A stretch of 64,000 nt of DNA. It comes from Cenococcum geophilum 1.58. Taxonomy: Eukaryota; Ascomycota; Dothideomycetes; Gloniales; Gloniaceae. The position numbers were made by a program, and so were the translations under genes. The notes beneath the pieces were generated by a model. It did not search any database and had not been told where the DNA came from. It worked only from the letters and a program-made list of their open reading frames with translations. Shown here one piece after another: positions 50,691 through 61,929 of this stretch. The first letter of the stretch is position 1. Each line of letters opens with the position of its first letter. The stretch lies in assembly GCA_001692895.1 (NCBI GenBank), contig KV748176.1, positions 5,547,092 through 5,611,091 on the forward strand, in the 5' to 3' direction.

Positions 50691-53475
50691 TATCTATACG
50701 AGTAGAGGTTACGTAGTCATGTCTCTAATTAGTCATCCTTACGGTGACTTATCAGCCCCCTATTTAGGCACCGCAATCCTTATAATCCTCTGCGCAAGAA
50801 CACAAATGAATTAAAGAACCAGTTACCTCATATTGCAATTGCAGTACCCCCCTAGATGATACCAACACTGATTAGTGATATCACAGATCAGCTAAGTGTT
50901 ATTACGAAGAGAGACAACACGCGATCGCTCCTACCAAGGCCCGTTAATCGTGTCGCGTTTACTAAGGAGAACCCTTCTAGTATAGGCTCTAAGAACTTAA
51001 AGAACCGACTCCTACTAAGGCTTCGTTCGGTTCGCGTCCACCACGCAAAACAACCACTTGAGAGATAACACGCGATCGCTCCTACCAAGGCCCGTCAATT
51101 ACGTCGCGTTTACTAAGAAAAACCAACTCCTACCAAGGCTTCGTTCGGTTCGCGTCCACCACGCAAAATTAACACCCAGTACGACCTCTTTACTAAGCGC
51201 CAGTACACCTAGCAGCGTTAGCAGCACCCCTACCTACACTACGACCTATACCACGATCTACGCCAGTCAATTATGTCTAACACAGGAACCTAACGTCCAA
51301 ACTGGGGCAACAGAATTACCTTAACTAATGAGACCACTGCAGAAGATATTACCAGCTATATTAAGTTCAAAATTAATAAGTATACTAAGTACAACTTTAA
51401 GAACAAAAGCCTATGGGAATTATACCAAGAGGACTTTAATAATTTTGAGGTATAGACATTTAAAGACGCCAATAGGCTTACACTTAAGGGACTTAAACAA
51501 CTACTCCGACATAATAGGGTATAGGTCTTTAATAAGAAAAGCAAGTTAGTACCACAAGCACTGTACGACGTCACTTACAAGGACAACCGTACGGAATAGT
51601 TAGATGCAGAAATTCAACTATACATCAACAACGAAGGATCCTTTAATTCGTATGTTATTAACCATCGTCTTAAATTACGTTCATTAACCCCCTTAACGTC
51701 ATCTGCCCTAACCCCAGCTGTCTCAAATAACCTCCCTACGGCCGAGCCTCCCTCGCCTACGGACGTCACGGCTCCCCCTACAAACGTCACAGCTCCCTCT
51801 ACGGACGTCACAACTCCCTCGCCTACGAACGTCACGGCTCCCTCTACAAACGTCACAACTCCCCCTATAAACGTCACAGCTCCTACAAAAGTTACAACCG
51901 CCGTTAACTACGGCAGAGACTTAGCAACCCTAGTAAAAATGTACACGGAGGAAAGCAAATACAGCGGAGAGGATGACAACTTCGACCGTAAGCTTATAAT
52001 CTTTAACGACCTTTATAACAGAGTTGGTATACCACAAGAGGCAAAGATTAAAGGCTTTCCAACAATGCTACGTAGTATTACTCTTAACTTCTACTACAAG
52101 AATAAGGCAACTTATACCACCTTTAACAGCATCTATAATGCCATACGTAACCATTTTAAAGAACCGGAATATAAGCGTAGAATTCTAACAAAGTAGAATG
52201 CTATTACTCTTAAGACAGTAATAATAAAAAATAAAAGCAAGTCTATAGGGGACTGTCTACAGCTACTGCTTAACGACCTCCGTCATCTACAGTATGGTTT
52301 TAACGCTAACCTCCGTAATAACGATTTCCTATATAATAAGCTTATCGTCGCTTATTAAGATGTCGCTGCTTACTAGGCAGCTTGCTTAAACTTACCTACT
52401 ACACTCACTAGCCTTATAAACAGCCTATAATTATCAATTGTCACTTATAAGAAGATCAATAGTACTATAGGACAACCCGCTAATACGTACTTATAGCCTA
52501 CGGACGTATTCTTTACTAACCGTCGCTACTACCAACTAACGTCTTAACCAAGTTTATTAAATAATTATTACAGCAATAACGCCAGGACGTGCTTCATATA
52601 TAAGAAAGGAGACTATTAGTTAACTAGGCATACTAAAGAAGAACGTAATAAAGCAAGAGAAGGATTTAAGAGACGCGTCCACTAGTACCTCGCGGATAAC
52701 GATATCGACAACGACTTTAACAAGAACATAGTTCTAACTACCACTAGCGGCAATTTCTTCTATAACGACTATGGTATTAAGTACTTTATAACTTTAAACG
52801 GACTAATACTAATTAAAACCGCTAAGAATATAGTTACGTTTATAAACAACGATGCCTTTACCTATAGCCTTACTGGTAGCATAGAGCCTAGTACAGAGCC
52901 TAGTATAGTAAGGCGCGATAACGTTGGCAATAAGAGTAGCAACGATAAGGGCAAGAGCGTTACTTACCTTTGTAACAACAAGGACCCTCCCGACCTTACT
53001 ATTGATATCGACTTCCTTAACTATCATTTTAATGACGATGGATAGGACTACAAATGCTCGGTTAATACCCCGGTAACACCTTATACGCGCCTACCTATTT
53101 CTACCGCAATATCCGCAATATCTATAGCGATATCCATAATATCCGTAGCGATATCCGCAATATCCGTAACGATATCCGCAACGTCTGCAATATTCGCAAT
53201 ACCTAAAATATCCGCGATTACTACCCCGAGCACCTGTCGACCTATATACTACTCCTTTATACTTTCTTACCTTCTTTCCTTTTTATAAATGTCGCCAGTG
53301 TCTATATAAGTAAAGGTTACGTGGTCATGTCTCTAATTAGTCATCCTTACGGTGACTTATCAGCCCCCTATTTAGGCACCGCGATCCTTATGATCCTCTA
53401 CGCAAGAACACAAATGAATTAAAGAACCAGTTACCTCATATTGCAATTGCAGTACCCCCCTAGGTGATACCAACA
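50691..53475 (+). mobile_element. Gag-only LTR element C
   Basis: Two 177-bp LTRs (50691-50867, 53299-53475), TRTCTATACGAGTAGAGG to TACCAACA, with perfect GTTAT duplications (50686-50690, 53476-53480). Same family as A: LTRs, gag and the ATATCCGCA microsatellite tail (53105-53215) all match. Gag carries a Thr-Asn-Val repeat block at 51700-51890. No pol. LTRs differ only by transitions at a small number of sites. Less damaged than A, with several open stretches, but still broken. Confidence 0.85.
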
Positions 53476-54429
53476 GTTATATATAGGGCTTTTAGGTCTT
53501 AGAGACGGGTTGCGCTTTAGGGTATATATTAGTTTTATAGAGTTTTAAACGTAAGGTGTGGTTAGCTTTAGGGAATAAGTTTGTTTGTTATATTAAAGGT
53601 CCTTATTAATTTGTTAATATATTATAGCAAATTTAGGTAAGTTTTTTAGCAGTTCTTTACCTACTAACTATACTCTAATTTTATCTAAAATAGCTTAACG
53701 GAGAGCAGTAACTCTAGCGGCTTTATTCTAATCTAGTTTATTAATAAGGCCTAAAAATTCTAAAAAGAAGCTGGTAAAGTCTTAGTTCCGTTATTATAGG
53801 TTTTTAAGTTTAGTAACAGCTATATATTCGCAGCTGGCGTTATTATATATTTATTCTAGTAGAGAAATAAAGATTTTAAAATTAATAAAGGTGCTATTAT
53901 AGAAGAATGGGTCTATAGTTTATATAGCGTCTTTATTTAAATAAAATATTTTATAGCTAATCTTGCTAACTTTAGTAGGGTATTAGTTATAGTTTATTAA
54001 AAGTTTAAGATAAAGCTTAGTTATAAAGGGATATAGGTTATTTTTATTTTTATTAAATATTAGAGGGTTAGGGAGCTTTTTAGATTTCGTAATAGGTACT
54101 AGGTTTATTATAGGTATAGGTTAAGCTGCTATTACTAGTTTAGGGTTTATATTTAATGGGTTAGGTTTATATACAGTTATTTTAATTTTATTTATAGGTG
54201 TTACTATTAGGGTCTCTAACGCGAATACTTTAGCGTTATAGAATTCTTTATATATTACTTTAATTAATTGCTAATACTAAGCTTCTAGTATAGTTTATTA
54301 CTAGGCTAAGGCATCTATAAAGAACTATTACATTATAGTTATTTATTCCCTAATTAGGGCCATAATAGTTATTATAGCGGATTCGAGTTCGTTTACTATT
54401 TTAAGGGTATTAGTATTAATATAATATAA
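53476..54429 (-). mobile_element. G2 gag portion
   Basis: Minus-strand remains of a Ty3 Gag next to the G2 5' LTR, with a coiled-coil-like glutamate/alanine pattern. Heavily RIPed with many breaks. Confidence 0.5.
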
Positions 54430-54734
54430 TATAAGGGCGCGGAGAGACTTTAGGGAAGATTTAAAGGAATAATATAAATTCTATCTAAATCTAAGGGTAT
54501 ATAGCTCTCGCTAAGAACAAGACGTTGCGTAAAGAAGAGAAGGGAATAATAAGATAATTATATAATTAAATAGTTAGGGGCTTAGTGGTTGATGCGTGCG
54601 TATATACGCACGCGGTCTTTAACGGACTTTAGTAAAATTCGATTAATCTAGCAGAATTCGGTTAAAGCGTCGGAATTTATCTATCGAGTGTTTTACTAAG
54701 ACATTCCTACTGTAACTGGGCTAGTCCCGTTACA
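54430..54734 (-). repeat. G2 5' LTR (right copy)
   Basis: 305 bp pairing with 10935-11239. It ends CCCGTTACA and is followed by the duplication GCCTT. It keeps more C and G than the left copy. Confidence 0.85.
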
Positions 54735-55441
54735 GCCTTAGAGTTTTACTTACTAGAACAATATATAATTGTAAAGAAGGATTATAAGAGTATTTTGGCC
54801 TATTAGGCTTACTGTTTAATAAGCTGCTTTATAGTTATAAAGTACTTTAGGGCTTTATAATCTATATATATCTTAATTTTAAAGTTTATACCTTTAAGCT
54901 CTACGCGCTATTAGGATAGTAATTAAATAATAGCTAGCATTTCTTTATTATGTACTTTATAGTAGTTACACTTAACTAGGTCTATTATTTTTAAAAAGAA
55001 GGTAATAGGGTACTATTTACTGTCCGGATATAACTATAATAGGATTCCCGCTATAACCCTATTAAAAGCGTCTATTTCTAGCATTAATTTAAGTTCTAGG
55101 TTATAGTAATAAAGGATTAGGGAAGAGATAAGCCGATCTTTTATCTTTTTAAAGGCCTTTATATAGTTATTATTAAAGATAAAAGGCGTGTCCTTCCTAG
55201 TTAGTTAAATAAAAGGTTTTATTATAATTCCGTAGTTATAGATAAACTAGTAATAAAAGTTATAAAAGCTAAGGAAGGACTAGATCCCTTTTACTATATA
55301 AAGGGGCTTCTAGTTATAGATTGCCTCTACCTTCTTAGAGTTAACCTTAATTCCTTCTATAGTTATAATAAACCCAAGGTACTTTATACATTTTACCCTA
55401 AACTCGTATTTCTTAATGTTAACTTATAAGCTTACGTTCTA

Positions 55442-55603
55442 TCCCTTACAACGGTAAAATGTGTCCTACGGTTATCGGTAAGAGCCGTCCAATAGGACCT
55501 GTAGTATTAAGGCTCCGTGATAGAAAATACGTATACTTTCGGTTCTGGTTTTTGGTGTTCCGCGCACGGTGCAATTCTTGTAGGACGCTACCGTTGCAAG
55601 GGA
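55442..55603. mobile_element. 162-bp MITE with TA target duplication
   Basis: Terminal inverted repeats TCCCTTACAACGGTA and, reverse-complemented at the right end, TCCCTTGCAACGGTA, followed by further paired bases (GTCCTA). Flanked by TA at 55440-55441 and 55604-55605. About half GC in AT-rich surroundings and without RIP. No coding capacity. The TA duplication and size suggest a Tc1/mariner-type non-autonomous element, inserted in the G1 reverse-transcriptase region. Confidence 0.75.
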
Positions 55604-56384
55604 TAGTCTCTCTAGGACCTTCTTAATATAAACTTAATGTTTAAGTTTATCGTCTAAGTATATAAGAATGTTATCTAGGTATACCGTGCAGAATTCGTCT
55701 AGGTAATTAAAAAGAACGTTATTTATATACCTTTGGTATATAGCTAGTCCGTTTATTAGTCTAAAGGGAAGAACTTTATATTTATAGGAGCTATAATAGG
55801 TACGGAATATAGTTAAATTTTTAGATACGGGGTCTATCCTAATTTAGTGGAAAGCTTAACGGATATTAAGTTTAGTAAAGATCTTTGCCTAGCTTAGATA
55901 TATAAAGGTCTTATTAATTAAAGAAATAGGATACCGATCCTTTTAAGTAATAGTGTTTAGCTTTTAATAGTTAATATAAAAGCGGAGGCCTCTATTAGGC
56001 TTTTTTATAAATAGGATAGGGGAAGTAAAAGGGGCTTAACTTAGCTCAATAAACCCTTTATTTAGGTTATTAATTAAATACTGCTTTATTGCTTTTAGCT
56101 TATCTATTAATTATTAGTAGAGGGGGCTATAATCTAGGGAGTTATTAGCTTCTAATTAAATCTTATAATTATATATCTGGTAAGGGGGTAACTTATCTAA
56201 AGCCGCCTTTAAGAATACATCCTTATAATTTATATAAATAGTAGAAAGGAGGCGTTTAACTAGCTCCTTATATCGGCAAAATATGGTACCCTACCAATGG
56301 CCTCAATAGTTGGTGGTTGACGCAATTGGCGCGCAGTTGAGGGCATTTGGCAACTCGACCGACTAGCCTATATCGTGTTTTTTT

Positions 56385-56460
56385 GACACGCAGCCTGCGC
56401 GCAGCCTGCGAGCAACCTGCGCGCAACCTACGCGCAACCTGCCAGCAATCTGCGCATTTG
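56385..56460. repeat. 12-13-bp repeat GCGCGCAACCTGC
   Basis: Five to six units of GCGCGCAGCCTGC and GCGCGCAACCTGC. Only in copy 2. Confidence 0.8.
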
Positions 56461-56599
56461 GCAACCATAATTGTATTTACCTCTTTTATACTAATAGCAT
56501 ATTTTAAATAAATAAAAGCTACTTTAAAGCTATTTATAAGACTAGCAAAATAAATATTATTTTAGATAATTTAATATAATATAGCGATGGTTCTCTTCT

Positions 56600-57150
56600 A
56601 CCTATCTACCTATTGACTTACCAACCTGCCTGCATCGCCTACCTGTCTATATTACCTACCTATCTATATTGCCTACCTATCTACATTGCCTACCTGTCGC
56701 ATTGCCTACCTGTCTACATTGCCTACCTGTCTGCATTGCCTACCTATTCTGCATTGCCTACCTGTCTACATCGCCTACCTGTTTGCATCTACCTACCTAT
56801 CTATATCTGCCTACCCGTTAGCATCTGCCTACCTGTCTGCATCTGCCTACCCGTCAGCATCTCCCTACTTGTGCCTACCTGTTTGTGGTACCTTATTCAA
56901 TCGATCGATCGAATCGTTTATAGCGTTCGCTGCTAGTCGTTGTCGTCTGGCTCTTGCGACGGTTCGTCTGGTTCTGGTAACGGTCGTCTGGCTCTGGCGA
57001 CGCGTCGTCTAAGCTCTGGCGACGGTGGTCTGGTTCTGGCGACGGGTCCTCTCCTACCTGCTGCCTACCTACCTACCACTACCTACCTACATACCTACCT
57101 ACCTACCTACCTACCTACCTACCTGCCTGCCTGCCTGCCTGCCTGCTGTG
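56600..57150. repeat. CCTA-type arrays with an 18-20-bp block between
   Basis: TGCCTACCTGTCTACAT units (56600-56885), a short CGACGGTCGTCTGG block (56935-57050), then (CCTA)n and (CCTG)n (57055-57145). The open frames here are by-products of the repeats. Confidence 0.85.
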
Positions 57151-57334
57151 TCAGTGTATAATTTAATTGGGGGAGGGGTCGGCCTTGATTAAAGGCCCTG
57201 ATTACATTTGAAACGGGTGCTCCTCCCTAGGAGGCCTTAATTTAATTCGGTGACAGGCCAATATTAAAGCTCTGGTTTAATTCAATTGATCGATTAATTG
57301 AATCATTTTGTGGTGTTTACTGGCTGGTTATTCA

Positions 57335-57710
57335 AACGGTCGTTCGTCTGGTTCTGGCAACGGTCGTCTAGTTCTGGCGACAGTCGTCTGCTCTGGCCAC
57401 GGTCGTCTGGCTCTGGAAACGGTCGTCCTGGCTCTGGCAACCGGTCGTCTGGTTCTGGTAACGGTCGTCTGGGTTTGGTAACGGTTGTCTAGTTCTAGCG
57501 ACGGTCGTCTCATGGTTCTGGTAAACGGTCGTCTAAGTTCTGGCGGACGGTCGTCTGGTCTAACGACGGTCCGTCTGGCGACGGCGGACGGTCGTCTGTG
57601 TTCTAGCGACGGTCATCTGGCTCTGGGCACGGTCGTCCTGGTTCTGGCGACGGTCGTCTAGTTCTGGCGACGGTCGTCTCAGTTCTGGTGACGGTCCTCT
57701 GCTGGCTGCC
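57335..57710. repeat. 18-20-bp minisatellite CGACGGTCGTCTGGTTCTGG
   Basis: About 19 units with small insertions and deletions; reverse complement of the array at 41125-41885 in unRIPed form. Confidence 0.9.
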
Positions 57711-57824
57711 GTTCTGGGTGCTCCCTAGGTAGGGAGGATGTTAAGGAAGGAAGGATGGATAAAAAAAAATAAGGTGGGCTACATAGGAGAGGCTATCGGG
57801 AATATAGCGGGGGACTGCCCGTAT

Positions 57825-58570
57825 GACAGAGCTTCGTGTAGGAGCCTCCGTACGCCAGGAGCTTCGCGCAGAGCCCGATGCAGAGCCTTTGTACGCAGAG
57901 CTTCGTGCAGAGCCTTCGTGCAGAGCTTCGTGTAGAGCTTCGTGCAGAGCTTCGTGCAGAGCTTCGTGTAGAGCTTCGTGCAGAGCCTCATGCAGAGCCT
58001 CTGTACGCAGAGCTTCGTGCAGAGCTTCGTGCAGAGCTTCGTGCAGACGCTTCGTGCAGAGAGCTTCGTGGTAGAGCTTCCGTGCAGAGCTTCGTGGCAG
58101 AGCTTCGTGCAGAAGCTTCGTGCAGAGCTTCGTGCAGAGGCTCGTGCAGAGGCCTCGTGGCAGAGCTTCGTGTAGAGCTTGTGCAGAGCTTCGTGCAGAG
58201 CTTCGTTGTTAGAGCTTCGTGCAGAGCTTCGTTAGAGCTTGCGTGCAGAGCTTCGTGTAGGTAGCGCTTCGTTGCAGAGCTTCTGTGAGACTTCATGCAG
58301 AGCTCCTCTGTACGCAGAGCTTCGTGGCAGAGCTTTCGTGCAGAGCTTCGTGCTAGAGCTGTGTAGAGCTTCGTGCAGAGCCTCTGTACTAGCGCAGAGC
58401 TTCGTGCAGAGCTTCGTGCAGAGCTTCGTGCAGAGCTTCGTGCAGAGCTCCGTACGCAGAGCTTCGCGCAGAGCCTCGTGGCAGCAGCCTCTGTACGTAG
58501 AGCTTCGTGTAGAGCTTCGTGTTAGTGAAGCTTCGTGTAGAGCCTTCGTGGTAGAGGCCTTGTGCAGCCG
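57825..58570. repeat. 12-bp minisatellite CAGAGCTTCGTG, unRIPed
   Basis: About 60 units; reverse complement (CACGAAGCTCTG) is the ancestral-looking form of the RIPed array at 39995-40975. Open frames on both strands here are repeats, not genes. Confidence 0.9.
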
Positions 58571-58654
58571 TCCTTTAAGTAATAAAACTGTGACTTGTAG
58601 CTTTAATTGTAAAAAATTCATTTGCGTAATTAGCATAATAACTTTACCTTAATT

Positions 58655-58950
58655 ACATGTCAAGGAATATATAGTTAGCTTTTAAAGTTGTTAAATAGGT
58701 TAACTGCGTGTCAAGGAATATATAGTTAGCTTTTAAAGTTGTTAAATAGGTTAACTGCGTGTCAAGGAATATATAGTTAGCTATTAAGTAGGTCAACTGC
58801 GTGTCAAGAAATATATAGTTAGCTTTTAAAGTTGTTAAATAGGTTAACTGCGTGTTATTTGACTTTTGGATGTGTCAAATTGGTNAATTGCGTGTNAAGT
58901 TGGTNAATTGCGTGTCGAGTTGGTCAAATTGCATGTCAATTACGCGAAAC
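58655..58950. repeat. 51-bp tandem repeat plus short tail repeats
   Basis: Four units (58655-58856) built on GTCAAGGAATATATAGTTAG and TAGGTTAACTGCGT, one with an internal deletion. Then several units of about 20 bp, GTGTCAAGTTGGTCAATTGC, contain single Ns. Confidence 0.85.
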
Positions 58951-59805
58951 GCGAAAACCAAAGTCTACTTGAATCTCATCCTGCGAATATTTTCCCGATG
59001 TATTAGTCTCCTCGGCTAGCTCTTCCTCCCTATTATTAATAATTTGGTTAATTTTATATAGGCTTATTATAAAGACCTTTTTATCCTTCCGGTATATATT
59101 AAAGTAGAACACTATAGCGCTAATTATAGTAATATCTACGGCGGGGGGGTTATATAACAATAGGGGCGTATATAACTTTATAGACTTTTAGGGTACTAGC
59201 GTTATTATTACTTTTTTTAACTCCTATTGCATCTTTCGGAGGTTATCCCTTATATCCTATTAATGCGTTCTTTTCTATACTAGTTAAATCTACGCAATTT
59301 AGACGTTATCTACGTTACTATTTATCCTGCTTCTATATATAGAGTCCTCTTTAAATATAGCACTTTAGGAGAGTATCTTTATTAGTATAGAGTTCTTTCT
59401 AGCTTTACGGTGGGCGTCTTCTTAGGTAAAGGCTAGATTACGGGCCAGAACATTCTATTAGTAGGTAGAGTTAGCCCTTACGGCTAGGGTTTTACGGTTA
59501 GTTTAGATCTCCCTAATAAAGGAGGGTAACCTTAGTCTATCCTCCGGCTAAATAAACTGTCTTTATTATATATTTAACTAAATATTAAAATAGGATATCT
59601 ATTTTCGTTTAAGGGTTATATTATAGGACCCTAGGTCTAGAATGCAAAAGAGAATACTATATTAGCGTCGTCCGTTAAGAGCAATATATAACTTTAAGAT
59701 AGAGGTAATAGGCTAACTAGCTTAGCCGTTATAGCCTTTTATCTAGATAGGCTTCTTTAATTAGATGGCTTCTGTATTTAGAAACTTAGCAATATTATTT
59801 ATATA

Positions 59806-61510
59806 TGTTACGGCACTGACGCGCGTAACCTGGATAGGGCCTAGTCAGGGGGGTTCGCTTACGTCTTGGCTCCATGTATATAGACGTGTCCTTTCCACGA
59901 CCTTCTTCTTCTCCTCATCTTAATATCCGGGTCAATAGACATTCCAATTATACAGGCTTGCATACGTTCTAAACGGCGCTCGTGCCTTAATTGACTAAGT
60001 CGCTGTGACATTATATCAAGATCCCTCAACCAATCGCAGGCTGTTGTATCCCAGGTCAAAGAAGCCCTATAGCCTAGGGTAGTTAATGGGTGACGGAGCC
60101 CTATATACTAGCAGGCAAAGGAAGGAAGAAGAGCCTAACTCCTATAACAAAGAAGGCAGGAGATGCATACTCTGAGACAAAGCAGGAATTATTATTATTG
60201 TCATTAAAGCCCTACAATCGTAGGAATCATCAAAGTTCTACAATCGTAGACACACTCACCATGGTCCTGTGGTGGCTGGGTATGGAATCCCTACACTTAT
60301 AGGTACCCTCCCTCATATTCTCTTCTTTTTTTCTTTTCTCTCTACCAAACGGCCGCCTATGCTATGGGGAAGCACGTGCCGAGCGGTAACCTCTTTCCNA
60401 CCGTACGATCTCGTCGACCGACCGAGCAACGCGTATATCTGTCAACNNAACGCGTACACCTACCGACCAATCGATCGATCGAACAACGACCCTTTAAACG
60501 ACCACCGTACGTCTCTATCGGACGCTTGCACCGTACTGCTACCTAAATAGTCCTTTTTAATGGATACTAAGCTACGTATACTGTGAGGAACGAAATCGGT
60601 TAATACTAAGACTAGTGCTATACACTAGCTGCGAAGAACGACCCCAACTAATACTGAGTTATACGAGCTGCGAGGAACAAAATCACCAGGACTATCAACG
60701 CTGGCATCACTCTGCTATTAACTACCGATCGTGCCGATATGCATACGATCCATATACTCGACAACAGTAGCGCCAATACGCCTGCTACTACGACCTAACT
60801 ACAACTATGCCAATACGCCTACAGTCTTCTGACCGTACGATCGTGCCGTTACGCCTGCGATCCACAACTTCCGCTTGCATCGTACTGCTACAACAAACGA
60901 CTGCCCTGCCACAGTCGACGAGACCAATCGATAGCCCGAGCTCTACGTTCGACCTGCTATCACAAGACAACCGATAGACGAGCTCTGTGCTCGACCACTA
61001 TCGTTACCGCCGCTAGTACCGTACTACTACCCAAACACAGCTGCTCCTACCTGCAGCTAAACCTTAATTCGACCACTACTGCTCCTGCCTGCAGTACCAC
61101 AATTGACTTCTGCTGCTACGCCCGCAGCACTACGATCGACCCTCGCTGCTCTGCCTGCAGCATTCTAACTGACACTCGCTGCTCTGCCTGCAGCATTCTC
61201 ATCGAACTACTGCTGCCCCACCTACAGCAAATAACTACAACTGTACAAGAGGTAGAAGACAAGCACAAAAAGGGCAAGCTTTTTAAAGGGGGGGGTAATG
61301 TTACGGCACTGACGCGCGTAACCTGGATAGGGCCCTAGTTAGGGGGGTTCGCTTACGTCTTGGCTCCATATATATAGACGTGTTGTCCTTTCCACGACCT
61401 CTTCTTCTTCTTCCTCATCTTGATATCCGGGTCAATAGACATTCCAATTGTACAGGCTTGCATACGTTCTAAACGGCGCTCGTGCCTCAATTAACTGAGT
61501 CGCTGTGACA
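59806..61510 (+). mobile_element. Short non-coding LTR element D
   Basis: LTRs of 205 and 212 bp (59806-60010, 61299-61510), TGTTACGGCACTGACGCGCG to GTCGCTGTGACA. Perfect ATATA duplications flank it (59801-59805, 61511-61515). A polypurine tract (AAAGGGGGGGGGTAA) precedes the right LTR, so it reads on the plus strand. The 1.29-kb interior has no gag or pol; it is pyrimidine-rich with repeated CTGCAG and CGATCGT words. It is hardly RIPed, and the LTRs differ by a few substitutions and small indels. It looks whole as a TRIM/LARD-type element and is the youngest LTR insertion here. Confidence 0.85.
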
Positions 61511-61929
61511 ATATAGTAGTATTTATAAAGGTAAAGCTATTTGCTCTAGTATTAATAAGGGCGGTTATATTAACTTTATATTATTTTAAGATACTATATA
61601 TAGAACCGTAAAATGCTTTCCACCTATTAACTAATTAAGATTAATCTCTTTAAGATCAATTGGGTACCCTAGGGGGAGTCTTTCCCTAGGGTTCTTCTTT
61701 TCTAACTTATTAGACGTTTCTCTTTCTCTATCTCCTTAATATTGCCTATATCCTTTAGCTCCGGGAAGATAAGGCAAAGTAATCCTCCTTATTGCAGTTA
61801 TAGCACGTAGCTAAGGTAGGGTTAATTAGAGTATTGCGATAAATACTAGTTAATAGCGTAGTACGTAGCTAGTTAGCGTTTATTTGCTAGTATATAGTTA
61901 TAACCGCTTTTAGTATAAGAGTAGTTATA

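Larger units (their letters stand above)
10935..54734 (-). mobile_element. Ty3/gypsy element G2, complete ends, opened by a 33-kb insertion
   Basis: The two 305-bp LTRs (10935-11239 and 54430-54734) align end to end and lie 43 kb apart. The 5-bp duplication GCCTT lies just left of the left copy (10930-10934) and just right of the right copy (54735-54739). They are thus the two ends of one element inserted in G1. Own pieces on the minus strand, 3' to 5': polypurine tract, integrase and RNase H, 11240-13671; reverse transcriptase, 46674-47648; upstream linker and protease region, 49700-50690; gag, 53476-54429. Insertions are the Starship-like element and gag-only elements B and C. Most LTR differences are C/T or G/A, and the left LTR is more degraded. 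It is a fossil with many breaks. Confidence 0.85.
56271..59000 (+). mobile_element. Minisatellite-filled TIR transposon, copy 2 (not RIPed)
   Basis: 2730 bp between a duplicated TA (56269-56270, 59001-59002) in G1. The inverted ends are TATCGGCAAAATATGG and, reverse-complemented, CATCGGGAAAATATTCGC. Inside: GCGCGCAACCTGC array (56385-56460), CCTA arrays (56600-56885, 57055-57145), CGACGGTCGTCTGGTTCTGG arrays (56935-57050, 57335-57710), a spacer shared with copy 1 (57720-57830), a 12-bp array (57825-58570) and a 51-bp array (58655-58860). The CCTA plus CGACGGTCGTC segment is doubled relative to copy 1, each time after a TCGATCGATCGA-like word. No transposase. Base composition is normal. Confidence 0.75.
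8702..61929 (-). mobile_element. Ty3/gypsy element G1, host of the whole nest
   Basis: Minus-strand Ty3 element. Its 3' LTR is 8702-8901 with a polypurine tract next to it (plus-strand TTACCCCCC). From 3' to 5' the remaining pieces are: integrase and C-terminal region, 8902-10934; RNase H and reverse transcriptase, 54735-56270; protease to reverse-transcriptase linker, 59003-59805; zinc knuckle and protease start, 61511-61929. The 5' LTR and most of gag lie past the window. It is split by G2 (10935-54734), a MITE, a minisatellite element, LTR element D and element G3. It is a heavily RIPed fossil with many breaks. Confidence 0.8.

Noticed and set aside
56613-57161. Open frames rich in Tyr-Leu-Pro (CLPVYIAYL)
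   Set aside because: Product of CCTA/CTGT short repeats, not a protein.
57738-58652. Several open frames of 65-137 codons rich in RASC, ELRA and TKLC repeats
   Set aside because: Same 12-bp array in its unRIPed form, open in several frames on both strands at once.
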